From: Triplophysa rosa
Taxonomy: Eukaryota; Chordata; Actinopteri; Cypriniformes; Nemacheilidae
Length of the DNA: 64,000 bases
Assembly: GCF_024868665.1 (NCBI RefSeq)
Contig: NC_079895.1
Coordinates: 22,801,011-22,865,010 of the forward strand
Direction of reading: 5' to 3'
In this document: positions 22,253 through 34,015 of the stretch, piece by piece
How the letters are laid out: every line of letters begins with the position of its first letter
Numbering within the stretch: the stretch's first letter is position 1
Notes under the pieces: generated by a model
Seen by the model: only the letters and a program-made list of their open reading frames with translations
Databases searched by the model: none
What the model was told of the DNA's origin: nothing
Translations under genes and position numbers: made by a program

Positions 22253-24102
22253 TCACGTGCAGCCGAGGGATAAGGGAAGCTAGTAGGGCTGCCCTGGACT
22301 AGAGATTTTTTTGTGGACTTGTAGTTGTTCGTTTAGGCCATTAGTCGACTATTCGCAGGTTTATGGTATTAATGTAAATCTTTCAATATACATGGGGATT
22401 GGGGACATCAGATGATGGTTTAAGCTTCATGTATGAAAAAGATGTTTTATGTAACATTACTAACATTGTTCTAAATTACAGAGCTATACAAAATCATTAT
22501 AATGAGCCTTTAACATATAAATTAAGTGCTCAAACGCATGCATAATGCGACCGCCACATACATAAGACATAACACCACCACAAGTTATGATTATACGTCT
22601 CAATATAATATATTGTATTATAATATTTCTCTAATGAACTAGTAAAAAAATCGAAAAAAAATTCAAAATCAATTTTAGGCAAACGAACCAAAACAGCAAA
22701 CTAAAATATTAGTGCAAAAAATAAAAAGGCTTACGGACACATAATGAAACCTTTTTTCTCTGGATCAGACCGCAAAATAGCCTATAATGCATAAAATAGC
22801 CTATAGTGTGAAAAATAGCCTTGAATGTGAGTATTTTCTTCAAAAACTAAATTGTAGCAATATTTTAAATGTAGAATATAAAATAAATTGTAAATAAACT
22901 AATAAATAAAAATACAGAAAACTGAAGCACTTAAAAAAAACATATCAGTGGAAATAATCAAGACGGCTTTACAACCGAAAGAAAACTCTGAGGTCAGCAC
23001 GCAAAAACTAGGAATAAATAAATACATTCAATACATTGCATTAACAAATAAATAAAATACAAAGCAGTAACTAAACACTATAACAATACAGACCATAAAC
23101 TTTACTCGCCTCAGTTTTTCCTTCGATTTCCGCGTCTCTGCCATCATGCCCTTCTTCATTAAGACGGGCGCACTGGTTTCCTGGAGAACACGGAGATCAG
23201 TTTTCCCAACAATAAGGCCAAACTTATGTTCCAGTGACATTCCAAACACTAAATGTTCTGTATACACCATATAATAAAGCATATTATGTAAAGAAAATCA
23301 CAAGCCTCGAACATGAATGCAAAGTCCTTACACTTTGTCCTGTGATCCTTTATTGGTGCGCTTTCCTTTCACGTACGCTCTTCGACATTTCTTTACATAA
23401 TACGCTTTATTAAGTTGTATATTGAATTTGATCTTAATGAATTAAACCACATTTAGCTTTTTGGAATGTCGCAGGAACCCAAATTTGTACGCACCGCCGG
23501 GAAAACTGAGCTCCGTGTCCCACACACAATGAAGCCGATGCGGCTGGCGTTAGAAGGGCACAGATGGCAGAGGGATGCAGCGCATGGCATTACGGATATG
23601 GCAAACGTAGGATTACATATTTCTCATTTTTAGCCACCATGTTACTCTTACACACAAATATACAAAAGTAGACGCCAATTCACATTCATTTTACAGCTTG
23701 GAATTAAAATGACACATGGTTTTATAACTTTGATGGCATTATTCTTCAAGAAGAAAAACATACTCCGTTAGGATGCCTTGAGGGTGAATAAAACATGGGG
23801 AAATTTTGATTTGCTGGTGAAATATCCCTCTAAATAATGATAATAAAATATTAGTTTTATGAGCTCTAATATTCAAATACATTATAACTGAGAAAACAAT
23901 AAGTTTCAACAATTAGTTCAAAACAAACAACATTATTTTCAAACAATGAGAAGGTAATTGTAATATTTTTATTACAAATATTTAGAATTGTCATTTGTTT
24001 ACTTCCTATTTATGTTAATCACAATTCATGTTATATTAAAATAAATATGTATATAATATATTTTTTAAAAATCAGATATTTTTATGTATTCATTTTTTTA
24101 TC
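22253..24102. other. AT-rich intron with hAT MITE fragments
   Basis: A hAT-type end (TAGGGCTGCCCTGGACTAGA, then a GTCGACTATTCG motif) begins near 22284. No matching right end or coding domain was found. The short minus-strand frame at 23028-23282 has no recognisable domain. Confidence 0.35.
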
Positions 24103-25885
24103 AGAATCAGAAGGAGCTTTATTACCAAGTATTTTTACATTTGACTTGGCGACAGGAGCTTATGTGCAGAAGAAAGTGTACACATGTGATGGACAGTGTG
24201 TGATAAGAGCTTTTAAAGGTGTCCTGAACTGGCCGTTTTTATTATTTTATACTGTTGTCTGAGGTCTACTTATGGCGTTCGCGTAGCTTTTACATTCGAA
24301 AACATCAAAATCAGTAAATAATAGGCTATTTTCTACCCGGGTTTTGAGGCCGTCTCGACAAACGCTCTGTTTTAATGGGTGTGCCGCATTGAAGACCTGG
24401 AAGTAAACGCCCACTGCTTTGATTGGATAGCAGTTTGCATAGTAAACTTAGTTGGAGCCTTCTGTGAATTTGGTTAGACACGTAACGTTAGGTTACACAT
24501 ATCAGTACATATCAAGCGATCTCTAACAAAGCAATAGTGATGCATAGTACAAATGTGTTTTACTCACATAAGATTGCTGCGCCATTCCTGTCGGATCCAA
24601 TATTGACTGCACAGCACTGCTTTTTAATTTTAGTCTCTCTGCAAATCCAGTGCCTTGTTCACAAAGGAATCCATGGTGAAATGAAGCGAACAAATGCTCA
24701 ATGTTTCACCCACGTGAGCAGGAAACGTACTTAAAAATAAACTTCAACCACGCATTCCTAACATCAGAATCCGAAGGAAGCAACTGTGCAATGCTGCATG
24801 TTTGTTGCTTGGTCGCTCTAAATAAAAATAACAGTGAAAGAGGTCCTCACTTTTGCACATATGACACGGGGCTAGCCGCTCTCGAGAGCCCTTCGCTAAA
24901 GTGACAGAGTTGCCAGATCTTCACAGAAAAAATAAGCAAATAAAGACAAGACAAAAACAAACCTTAAAGGCGCAGTTCTTAATTAACAGCGGCCACTAGC
25001 GTGGTATTATAGATTTGCCACGAATCGCTCAGTCCAAACACGACGGTGGCCACCATAGTACAAAAAGATGTCGTTCTCATGTTGATGCAGGGAAGAGATT
25101 TTGCCGGCATTAGAAAGACTGTAGAAAGAGCTATGACTTATGTATTACATAAAATAAAAGGTTTGTGGATTTTAAGTTTAAAAAGAAGGATAAAAGTCAG
25201 ACAGGAGCTAGGACCTGCATTAATATTATAAAGACTTTCCAGCAGAGACATGTTAGGACTAAGTCTTTTAGCAGATATGTACTCACAGATATATATGGAT
25301 ACTTTCCAGCAGAGAGAAACGTTGGAGAGAAAGATCGTCTAAAAATCACCTCAGAGGAGGTTGCTTTGATTCGGATCAGTATGTGAGTAACATACTAACA
25401 TACCAATATATGTTGTTGTAATATTAGTTGTGTGACGGAGCAGTTTTGAGCGTCATAGTTTATCTGGGACCATCATCATTTGGCAAACAAGTACCTTACG
25501 ACAAAAAAACGTGGCAGATGGCAAGACATAACAAATGCGGTCAGCAATTACATCGCCAAACTTTACTGTGTAATTTGTTTACATTATAGTACAATATTTG
25601 ACTGAATCTTAAGTGATTTAATTTTTTTGCAAATTGTTGAAAACTGTTACATTTTCTCTAGTATCTTTGTGCAATTGTACAGTGCTACTGTTCGCCATGC
25701 ATTTTATTTAAGTTTTTTGACACATTTTACAGAACTTGAAGAGAGTCATTTGTTTATAAATGCAAACATTTAAAATTGTAATGTAAAAAATATTTTCATT
25801 GAGCAGTGTTTTGTAATTTCTTTGTTTTGTTATTTAAAATAATAAACCTTAAGACCTCTCTTCAATTTATTGTTTTCATTATTAA
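24103..25885. other. LINE tail scrap and MITE-like sequence
   Basis: Positions 24103-24160 (CAGAATCAGAAGGAGCTTTA TTACCAAG) repeat the LINE 3' end seen at 4980. A block starting near 24213 and one near 24963 (TTAAAGGCGCAGTTCTT) resemble MITE ends, the latter related to the element at 30104. No gene recognised. Confidence 0.4.
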
Positions 25886-26175
25886 AGTGAAAGTGAAAAG
25901 TGAAAGTGACCTATTAGTCAGATATGGTGACCCATACCCGAAATGTGACCTCTGCATTTAACCCATCCAGAGAGTAGTGAAAACACGCACAGCAAGTCGT
26001 GAACACACGTACACCCGGAGCAGTGGGCAGCTATCACTGCAGCGCCCGGGGAGCAAGTGGGGGTAAGGTGCCTTGCTCAAGGGCACCTCAGTCGTTACCC
26101 GCCGGCCCTGGGAATCAAACCGGCAACTTTCTGGTCACGAGTCCGACTCGCTAACCATTAACAACGACTGCCCCC
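25886..26175 (-). mobile_element. V-SINE/HE1-like SINE, copy 2
   Basis: This copy is nearly colinear with 14633-14899. It shares the tRNA-like head on the right (minus strand), the body motif GGGTTAAATGCAGAGGTCAC and the CACTTTCACTTT tail. It has an extra GTTGCCGGTT segment before the B box that copy 1 lacks, and small differences near the TCCAGAGAGTAG region. The two copies are therefore independent insertions of related subfamilies. Confidence 0.8.
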
Positions 26176-26519
26176 ATTACTATTATGAGTAATCAATATT
26201 CTGTTAGCATGTTGCAAAATTCAGCTAGTAGTACAATATAAGACTTACAAACATATTTTCTAAGGATGCATTTAAAATATCGTTTGGTTATTCGTTATCG
26301 GCAAAATCTCAGAACACATCGAGATAATAATTTTTTGCCAATATCGCACACCCCTACTTGAGAGAGAGAGCGAGAGCGCGTTGGAGCTGAAACTGGACAG
26401 CGAGCGAGAGTGCGTTTTATTCTTTTACTCATTAATGAATAAACTTTCAGTTAATCTGCGGGTCACATGCATTCCGCACCGGAGAGCATGATCCGTACGG
26501 ATCACGGTTCTTCCCGTGA

Positions 26520-26792
26520 TCCGTTTCACCACGATACCGCAGCGGAGAGGAAGAGAAAACGTGCGTTGTAGAGTTGTTTGTCCATTTAGGGCTGCTGTAC
26601 AAAACATGTCAGCGAATTCAATGTATGAAGGGCCGCTCTGTATGTAGATATAAATAGCTTATTCTAAGGTATTACAAACTTAATGGTTCATTACGTAAGG
26701 TCTTTATACACCTCTGAAGAAATAGTTTTTTATATTATATTGTATTTCTGTCAATAGATCCTCCTAAAAACGCTGTACTGTTCCTTTAAAAT
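26520..26792. repeat. MITE copy with an unoccupied TTATATTG site
   Basis: This sequence is similar to 30240-30430 joined to 31679-31700. Shared landmarks are TTTGTC-ATTTAGGGCT, TAATTCTAAGGTA-type sequence and AAGGTCTTTATACACCTCTG, then a single TTATATTG (26735-26742) followed by TTTCTGTCAATAGA. Its right end, TGTACTGTTCCTTTA, mirrors the TAAAGGTCCAGTGTA start of the other copy. It therefore shows the pre-insertion state of the hAT target. Confidence 0.7.
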
Positions 26793-27337
26793 GCAAATTG
26801 TTTATATATTTTATAAGACCAAAAATTCTTAAAATCTGCAACAGACCATTTATTAAGACCTAAGTGCCGAGGCTTTTTGATCTAAGACCAAACAACAAGC
26901 ATAAAAGCGCTTATTAATAACAAACATGGCAACACATCAAAACAGCACTGTGTGATGGAGCCTTCCGAGCATAAACACAACACAGTTTAGTTTAGTTTAA
27001 ACTGACGGACAAAACGAATCTTTAGCCGAAAAATATGTCGCTATGATTTGTCAATCATCACAAATGCGGGAGTGTGTACTATGTGTGGCTAAAGTCATTC
27101 GCAAACCAGTGGGCGGGGCTAGAGAAGTAGTTGTTGATATTTTTCTGTGGAGGCGGTGTTCAACCTATCTATGATATAGATAGGTGTATTCCAGGACCTG
27201 GTGTTCGCTGAGCTTGGTGTCAATAACAGTTGTAATTTCAGTAACGAGGTCATTTTCAGTTCTGACACTTACAGGATGTTCGCTTGAAAATGATTCCCTC
27301 TTATACAACAATAGCTCGGGTTAAAATTGAGGTCTTA
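26793..27337. other. Unassigned intron with a perfect palindrome
   Basis: ACCTATCTATGATATAGATAGGT at about 27165-27186 is a short near-perfect palindrome. No gene or transposon ends were recognised elsewhere in the segment. Confidence 0.35.
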
Positions 27338-28470
27338 ATTCATCGCCGTTTAGTTGTTCAGGCTGAGTATAACCTGCGAGAAAAAATTGTTCTTGTGTCT
27401 GGCTGTTCTGGTGGTCAGTGCTCCGTAGCGCCGGCCAAATGGCAACACTTTGAAGAGGGAGTGAGCTGGGTGAGTGGGGTACAAAGTGATTTTCTTACCC
27501 CTTTTTCTCACTCTGGAGGTGTACAGATCTTGGAGGTTGGGAAGGGGGGCACCAATAATCCTATCAGCAGTCCTGGGCTTAAGTTGTAGCCTTAAGTTGA
27601 TCTTAGAACCATTGTCACCAATGGAGCTACTATCAACTTAAGGCTACGATGCTTTTGGGAAACCCAGCCTTGACTGTTCGTTGCAGTCTCTTAACGTCTA
27701 AACCAGACAGCTATGGATGAGCACAGACTCGATGATGGCCGAGTAGAACTGTGTGAGCAGCTCCTGTGGCATGTTGAATTTCCTCAGCTGGGCTTTTTTA
27801 GCAATGAAGTCTATGTGAGTGTCCCACTTCAGGTCCTGAGAGATGGTAGTGCCCAGGAACCTGAATGACTCTACTGCAGCCACAGTGTTGTTCGTGATGG
27901 TGAGTGGGGGGTATGCAAGGGGGGTTCTCCTGAAGTCCAGGATCATCTCCACTGTTTTGAGCGTGTTGAGCTCCAGGTTGTTGTGATTGCACCAGACAGC
28001 CAGCTCTGAATCCTCCTGTCTGTAAGCAGACTCGTCTCCATTGTGGATGAGGCCGATGATATTAGTGTCATCTGCAAATTTCAGGAGCTTGACAGTGGAG
28101 TCTTTTGCAGTGCAATCGTTTATATACGGGGAGAAGAGCAGTGGTGATTGTGAGAGTCCCGGATGTGAGTTTACCCAGCTTCACTAGTTGCGACCTGTCT
28201 GTTAGGAAGTTAGTGATCCATTGACAGATTGGGGTGGGCACGGAGAGCTGGGTCAGTTTGTCTGAGAGAAGGTCAGGCATGATGTTATTAAAGGTTGAAC
28301 TGAAGTCCACAAATAAGATCCTTGCGTAATTCTCAGGTCTATCAAGGTGTTGCAGAACACAATGCAGCCCCATGTTGACTGCATCATCAACAGACCTGCT
28401 TGCTCTGTAGGCAAACTGAAGAGGATCGCAATCTAAAATCTTGCCTAGGGCACCAACAGAGGCTGGGCCG
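27338..28470 (-). mobile_element. Non-LTR retrotransposon fragment (RT and 3' region)
   Basis: On the minus strand, RT sequence reads ENYARILFVDFSSTFNNIMP (28068-28373 frame; the catalytic Asp is in VDFSSTFN). Then, after an internal loss, come VEMILDFRRTPLAYPPLTIT and VESFRFLGTTISQDLKWDTH (27698-27952). Downstream 3' sequence matches the tail at 4980-5404. The YxDD block is in the damaged interval. A MITE interrupts it at 27565-27668. I do not assign a clade. Confidence 0.78.
27565..27668. repeat. Small MITE inside the LINE
   Basis: Two arms, CTTAAGTTGTAGCCTTAAGT TGAT on the left and ATCAACTTAAGGCTACGATG on the right, face each other around GAACCATTG-TCAC-CAATGG. The right end, TTTTGGGAAACCCAG, is the typical terminus of a common cyprinid MITE; the left terminus is shortened. 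LINE sequence is continuous on both sides (AGCAGTCCTG then TTGACTGTTCGTTG). Confidence 0.6.
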
Positions 28471-28639
28471 GCCCTGTGTGTACGTCTATATGTTTATAAA
28501 TATTAAATAAATATGCACAGTACAAAGACATATATAAACACAAACGATTAAATAATTAAACAGCCCTGGTTAATACTCAACCCTACTGGAGTCCCTCTGC
28601 TGTTTTTCTAGATCACAAAAACATGGAGCTAAAAATGTA

Positions 28640-28745
28640 CTAATAATGGACAAGAACTTCATGGAATGGAGACAAGAACTTTACGGGATGGAGACAAGAT
28701 CTTTACGGGATGGAGACAAGATCTTTACGGGATGGAGACGACCAT
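28640..28745 (+). repeat. 22-bp tandem repeat (about four units)
   Basis: GGGATGGAGACAAGATCTTTAC is repeated head to tail; the first units are diverged (GGAATGGAGACAAGAACTTT). It is a minisatellite within otherwise unassigned intron (28471-30103), where only a scrap of the hAT-A MITE was seen (28482-28590). Confidence 0.8.
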
Positions 28746-30103
28746 TCGGGATGACTCACTGGGTGCCAAAGAGGTTAGACTATTGTTAAAATGTGTCAAT
28801 ACTACTTTTATGCATGTGTGATTCCTGTGACGTTGAACATATTGGGGGCCAATAGTATAGCTACAATTATTTTACCATATAAAAATAAATGTATTATATA
28901 TTAAATATATTAATTTAACATTGCCTGTTCCAAAAATAGATGGCTTTAGAAAAGTCCTCAATCAATATCATCAATAACTGCTGACATAGATCTGGGCCAC
29001 GAGTCACATACAGTAATGTTGATATCATCTTTGATATTTAACTAAGAAGTTAATAATAAAAAAATCTCCAGAGAGTCAGTTTGCAAAAAAGGTCAGTTGA
29101 ATGGTAAGCCACGCAAAATATCAGGGGGTAAGAAAACAAACAGCTTAAACAGTTTGAGTGGCTGCACAAATCGAGTGATGGGCATAAAAAACAGAAAGCA
29201 ATAAACTGAGAAAAGACTTCTGGGAAAGGACACTGGATGTGATATCAGCTCCATAAATCAAGAAAGACAGCCGGTCTTTCAAGCCAGACCCTGAGCTGGT
29301 ACCCACTGTATGATGTGTCCACATTAAATACTCGTCTTGAAGTTGAGAGAAAAACGAGTAACTTAAGCAATAGTTTTACCTTGTAACGTTAAATATGAAT
29401 AAAAACATGAAAACTCTCATGAATAGCATTATAAATGACGGCAAGAAAATGCCATACTGCACAGAAAAGGGACAAACAAGGACAACCTACCTAATTGGCC
29501 TTCTTGGGGAAAAAAGCACCTGCTTGACTACAAGGCTATCAGTTTGCCAGCATACTAATATAACACTTTGTGTGCATCCGTTTATATTGTGAGGAACTCA
29601 GATCTGACCAAAACGCAAAGCTTGAATATTTCACCCAAATCTGAAGGTTACCTCAAAATTTACTCATCCTCATGCCATCATGACTTTCTTTGTTCAGTTG
29701 AACACAAACAATTTAATATTAAAATCTAATTATCTTCTCATATGATGTCAAAGTGATAAAGAACCCATGTAATGCAAAAAAATAGGACAATACAAAAGCA
29801 AAAGTAATGCAAATCACAGAGGAATCTCAAAGAGGACAACATATAAATTTGGATGTAGCGACCGAAGATGCAGTTCCTCTACACATAGTAAATGTTATAA
29901 CAGGCATTGCCATTCTTTATAATTGTATAGATCATAAGCTGTAGAATGCAGAAAGCATTTTATTTGTGTTGGTGATTATTATATGATGATGGGGCCATAT
30001 TATTATTAGGCTGGTAAAATTACAATGCATCTTTAAAGATGAATCACTCATCTGCATAAATAAAAGTCGACTTAAGTGATGCCTTCAAAAATACAAAATG
30101 CAT
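28746..30103. other. No recognised gene
   Basis: AT-rich intron. A short frame at 29395-29592 has no domain. A segment near 29640-29760 resembles the interior of the CTCATCC-type MITE seen at 61881, but is incomplete. Confidence 0.35.
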
Positions 30104-30565
30104 TTAAAGGTCCAGTGTATAAAATTTAGCACCATATAGCGGTGAGGTTGCGAATTGCAACCAACGGCTCACTTTACCCCTCCCCCTCCCTTTCGAAGCA
30201 CTAAGTCACATTTTCGCTTCTTTGTCGAAGGAGATAACGTATTTATGAAACATGCTCTGTAGAGCAGTTTGTCTGTTTAGGGCTACTGTAGAAACAACAT
30301 GTTGAATTCCATGCAAAAGGACCCGCGGTGTATGTAGATAGAAATAGTTAATTCTAAGGTAATAAAAACAACGCTTTATTATTTAAGGTCTTTATACACC
30401 TCTGAAGACATAGTTATGTATATTATATTGTAGGGGTGTGACGAGATCTCGTGGTGCGAGATCTGATGTGTCTCTCAGCAATTGGCATGATGGAGTGCTG
30501 GGCTCGGAATTGCGACCATTTTAGTCGCATATGCTCCCTAAATTTAACCTGTGCGACCTCATTTA

Positions 30566-30728
30566 CATTACATTACATTTAACATTTATGCATTTGGCAG
30601 ACACTTTTATCCAAAGCAACTTACATTGCATTATCCTGTACATTTTTGTTTCTAAGTATGTGCAATCCCGTGGTATCGAACCCACGACTTTGGCGTGGTT
30701 AACGCCATGCTCTTACCACTGAGCTACA
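30566..30728 (-). mobile_element. tRNA-derived SINE inside the hAT element
   Basis: On the minus strand, the tRNA-like head contains TAGCTCAGTGGTAAGAGCAT, the anticodon arm GGCG-TTAACCA-CGCC (AAC again) and GTGGGTTCGATACCACGGG. The tail, TTGGATAAAAGTGTCTGCCA then AAATGCATAAATG, is on the left. It is the same family as 18781-18942, less diverged than the copy at 14210. Confidence 0.8.
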
Positions 30729-31346
30729 GACCTCAAAATATATTTGGGAGCATTTGTGCGAGTGCACATTTGTTGCGGTGTGACCCGTTTTCATTACTGT
30801 ACAGAACACACTAATAACTACACAAAGTATGTGCATGCCATGCTGTGAGCTACAGTGACCGGCCAGGCCATTCATAGACAACGTGATTTTCCATCCCGCG
30901 GTGCTATTTTCCCACCGTTTTCTATGTAAACATGCGCTAGACGGACAGGTTTCAACCTTTGCGAGCGCGTCTCCCACGTCTGCAACGCTTCGCGCATAAT
31001 CACTAGTATTTACGGCGGTTCGTGCTGCCAGCAGCGCTTTGGGAGCGCGAACAGCAGCTGAACAGCAGCTGGGCTGCCTGTAACACAAGTGCAGTATAGC
31101 AACTGCAAGTTCACATTACGTTATTTTAAATACCTTCACAGACAAACCTCTTCAGAAACGGATCATCTGTCTCTTACATATGTGCAAAACATGATGTGTT
31201 TATGTAGTTTTAACTGCTTCTCTGAAGGCTATAAGGGTTCAGTCTCCACCTATGCTAACACGGGCACTATGCATAAGCATATAGAGAAAACAACCACAGC
31301 TCTTTTCTAAAAGCTACGACTGTTAAGAAAACAAAGTTATTAAATC

Positions 31347-31628
31347 TATTTTTTCCAGTTGAGGCAATTATCCAAAGTCAAGTCTTTTTTGTCTTTTAAT
31401 GATTTTGAAAGAGTCATTCATGCTTTTATTTCGACCCGTCTCGACTATTGTAATAGCCTGTATGTAGGTATTAATCAGGCCGCCCTCAAACACCCTTTAC
31501 AGATGGTACAAAATGCTGCTGCTCGGTTGTTAACTAGGACGCGCAAGCATGAACATATTTCACCTGTATTGGCATCTCTTCATTGGCTTCCTGTTTGTTT
31601 TAGAATTGATTTTAAGGTTTTAAGGTGA
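31347..31628 (+). pseudogene. L2-type LINE RT C-terminal fragment
   Basis: The frame reads FNDFERVIHAFISTRLDYCN, SLYVGINQAALK, VQNAAARLLTRTRKHEHISP and VLASLHWLPVCFRIDFKV. This is the conserved C-terminal stretch of L2-clade ORF2, matching residues late in the 7877-9298 frame but from a different subfamily. It ends abruptly at 31628 beside the hAT right end. Confidence 0.8.
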
Positions 31629-31713
31629 ACACAGTCTCGTGTCTCGTCTCATGAGATAAGTGTCTCGTCACACCCCTATTATATTGCATTTCTGTCAATA
31701 GACCTTTAAAGGT

Positions 31714-32259
31714 GGTGCTGCTCATAGATTCACAAAAGACATTGGTGCTTCTGTGGTCGATCAGACCTTGAGACTTTTCCCATAATGAGATGTCACACAG
31801 ATGTTAGAAAGACACTTCATTTACTGCGCACTGACCGCTTTAGATGGCTCATTGCTTAGAGTAATTTAATAAAGACGTATTATTTTATAATGATGATGCA
31901 TTAATAATAATTAAATAACAATTCTGTTGTCAAGTAAGAGTTCATTAATCTAACAGTACACCCTTTATGGTTCATGCGTTCACAGGTTCCGATGCAGTTA
32001 ATCCAATGGCATTTCAAAGCCAAAAATATCTGAATCATTAAATCCCATGTTGAATCCTGACAACATCTCTGGACTGTGAAGTCCGCTGGAACAGCAGCGG
32101 GACAGCAGTTCACTCTGAGCTCTGTATGACAGCACTGAGAGGACAATTCTGCAGGTAAAACGCATCGCACACTTACCACAGACACACTCAAAAAAATGTA
32201 CATGGGCATTCAATTCCATAATTCAATTACAATACTATACATTACATAAACAGACATCC
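31714..32259. other. Unassigned, with exon-like minus-strand frame
   Basis: A minus-strand frame, 32219-31998, encodes SPEMLSGFNMGFNDSDIFGF and EMPLD before a stop. It does not match a protein I recognise and there is no supporting splice context beyond a CTGCAG at about 32148-32153. I leave it unassigned. Confidence 0.25.
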
Positions 32260-32438
32260 TTTTGTTTCTTTGAAGAAATGTAAATCGTCCAGGTTGTACA
32301 TGTAATGAGAGTAAATTTACTTGGATGAACGTGTGAAATTTGAGGTTGTGCCCCAAACCCCTAGGCATTAAATTTGATTACCATAAAGTGTCCATTTTAG
32401 ATCAATTAAAATATTACACATTTATAAACAGATGTATT

Positions 32439-33208
32439 TTAATTTCCTTGATGAAATGTAAATGGTCCTGGCTGTACATGAAATGCCAGTAAAGGTGCTT
32501 GAACTAATGATTAAAAATTGAATTTGTTCCCTCATCCTGCCTACAGCGCATGTCAGTGAGAGTGAAGCGAGGTGTCCGTGCAGGAAAACCAACCGCCAAC
32601 GCAAGTCCATTTTAATTTTGTCAGTATTTAAGATGTGTCCAGCAAAAAATGGCGGTTTGATTGCTAATTTGTTTTCGTTAAAGTGACTATGTTTTATCTG
32701 TTGGCGTAGTACAGTTTTAAACGGAAAACTTTAGCGCATGTGCTTGGTTCAGATTACTACAGGTCACAGTACGTTATTACGAATTTTTAATGTGAGAAAT
32801 TCTCTTAGTGTCAGTATTATAACAGTGTTTAAAATCGCGACAAAGAATTGAAGTTTTTAGCCATTTAACATGACCATAACGTTAATAAATACGAGCAAGT
32901 AAATATATACGTTCATAGCTAACCAAATGTCTTTTTATTTATTTGAAGAAATGTAAATTGTCCTGGTTGTACATGAAGTGAGAGTAAATGTGCTTGAACT
33001 AATGATTAAAAATTGAATTGGTTTCCTGATCCCGCCTACAGCGTATGCGTGAGAGTGAAGCGAGGCGTTCCCTGCAGGAAAACCAACCGCCAACGCAAGT
33101 CCATTTTAATGTTGTGAGCATTTAAGATGTGTCTAACAAAAAAATGGCGGTTTGATTCCTACTTTGTATTCGTTAAAGTGACTATGTTCTATCTGTTGAG
33201 TAGAGTCT
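32439..33208 (+). repeat. Direct duplication of a 270-bp segment
   Basis: 32439-32706 and 32936-33208 are homologous throughout. Shared blocks include GTGCTTGAACTAATGATTAA, GTGAGAGTGAAGCGAGG, AAAACCAACCGCCAACGCAA and ATGGCGGTTTGATT. A shorter, older-looking copy of the first 70 bases lies at 32262-32335. The origin (repeat family or segmental duplication) is unknown. Confidence 0.8.
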
Positions 33209-33420
33209 ACTCTAGATCTGTCTGCTAGCCATATCCTTTTGCTGTTGTTTTGGAAAACATTGTTTTTGAAAAATTTGTCTCATCAGCATTTGTTACATTT
33301 CTTGTTACATATGGCCAACATATACTGTTAATGTTATAAATCAGTTGTAAATGAGTTGAGGCTTCAGGGTTGAATGTTTTAGTACTGTAAAACATGGGGT
33401 ATCTCTTTGAGAGAGACTGT

Positions 33421-33884
33421 CAGTGTTGGGTAAGTTACTCTGAAAAAGTAATTAATTAGTAGTTACTAATTACACATTCGATAATGTAATTAGATTACTG
33501 TACAAGTTACTCTCTTCAAAAAGTATTTAATTACTTATTACTTTCTATATCCTACATCAACCTTGATGAGTTAAGTGATACAAGGATAGAAACGGCTCTT
33601 TTAATTCATTCAAATAAATAATATAAAACTATTATTATTATTAATATAAAAGCATTATTATTAATTACAAATGTGAGAATTATACATTAAAGCATGGATT
33701 TTAAAGTTAGACTTTGAATTTTGATGTACACATATTACACAAAGTATTTAGTTTAATTACATCAGAAGTAACTGTAATTAAATTACAGAAAAAAATAAGC
33801 GTAATCCCATACTTTACTTTTTCAAGGGGAAAGTAATTAAATTACAGTAACTAATTACTTAGTAACTAGTTACACCCAACACTT
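33421..33884. mobile_element. hAT MITE (CAGTGTTGGG ends), TSD GAGACTGT
   Basis: The element begins CAGTGTTGGGTAAGTTACTC and ends GTTACACCCAACACTT. Both arms are rich in AGTAACTAATTAC motifs. The 8-bp duplication GAGACTGT stands at 33413-33420 and 33885-33892. It has no coding capacity and is a common fish hAT-derived MITE. Confidence 0.9.
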
Positions 33885-34015
33885 GAGACTGTTAATATAC
33901 ATGATATTAGCTGATTAATTTTTAGAATTGTATAATTTCTTAAGTTGTATTGTTTCTGCATACTCCTGCAGAGTTTTATCATTCTGTGCATTTGAAGGCT
34001 TGTCTGAGTTATATA

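Larger units (their letters stand above)
30431..31678. mobile_element. hAT element, non-autonomous, 8-bp TSD TTATATTG
   Basis: The ends are perfect inverted repeats, TAGGGGTGTGACGAG and CTCGTCACACCCCTA. The 8-bp target duplication TTATATTG lies at 30423-30430 and 31679-31686. Eight-base duplications and this terminus define hAT transposons. The 1,248-bp interior has no transposase; it carries another hAT-type end near 30505, a SINE (30566-30728) and an L2 fragment (31359-31628). Confidence 0.9.
30104..31713. repeat. MITE split by a hAT insertion
   Basis: The left part, 30104-30430, begins TTAAAGGTCCAGTGTATAAA. The right part, 31679-31713, ends ACCTTTAAAGG. Both match the uninterrupted relative at 26520-26792. 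The hAT element at 30431-31678 separates them, and TTATATTG is duplicated at the junction. Confidence 0.7.
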
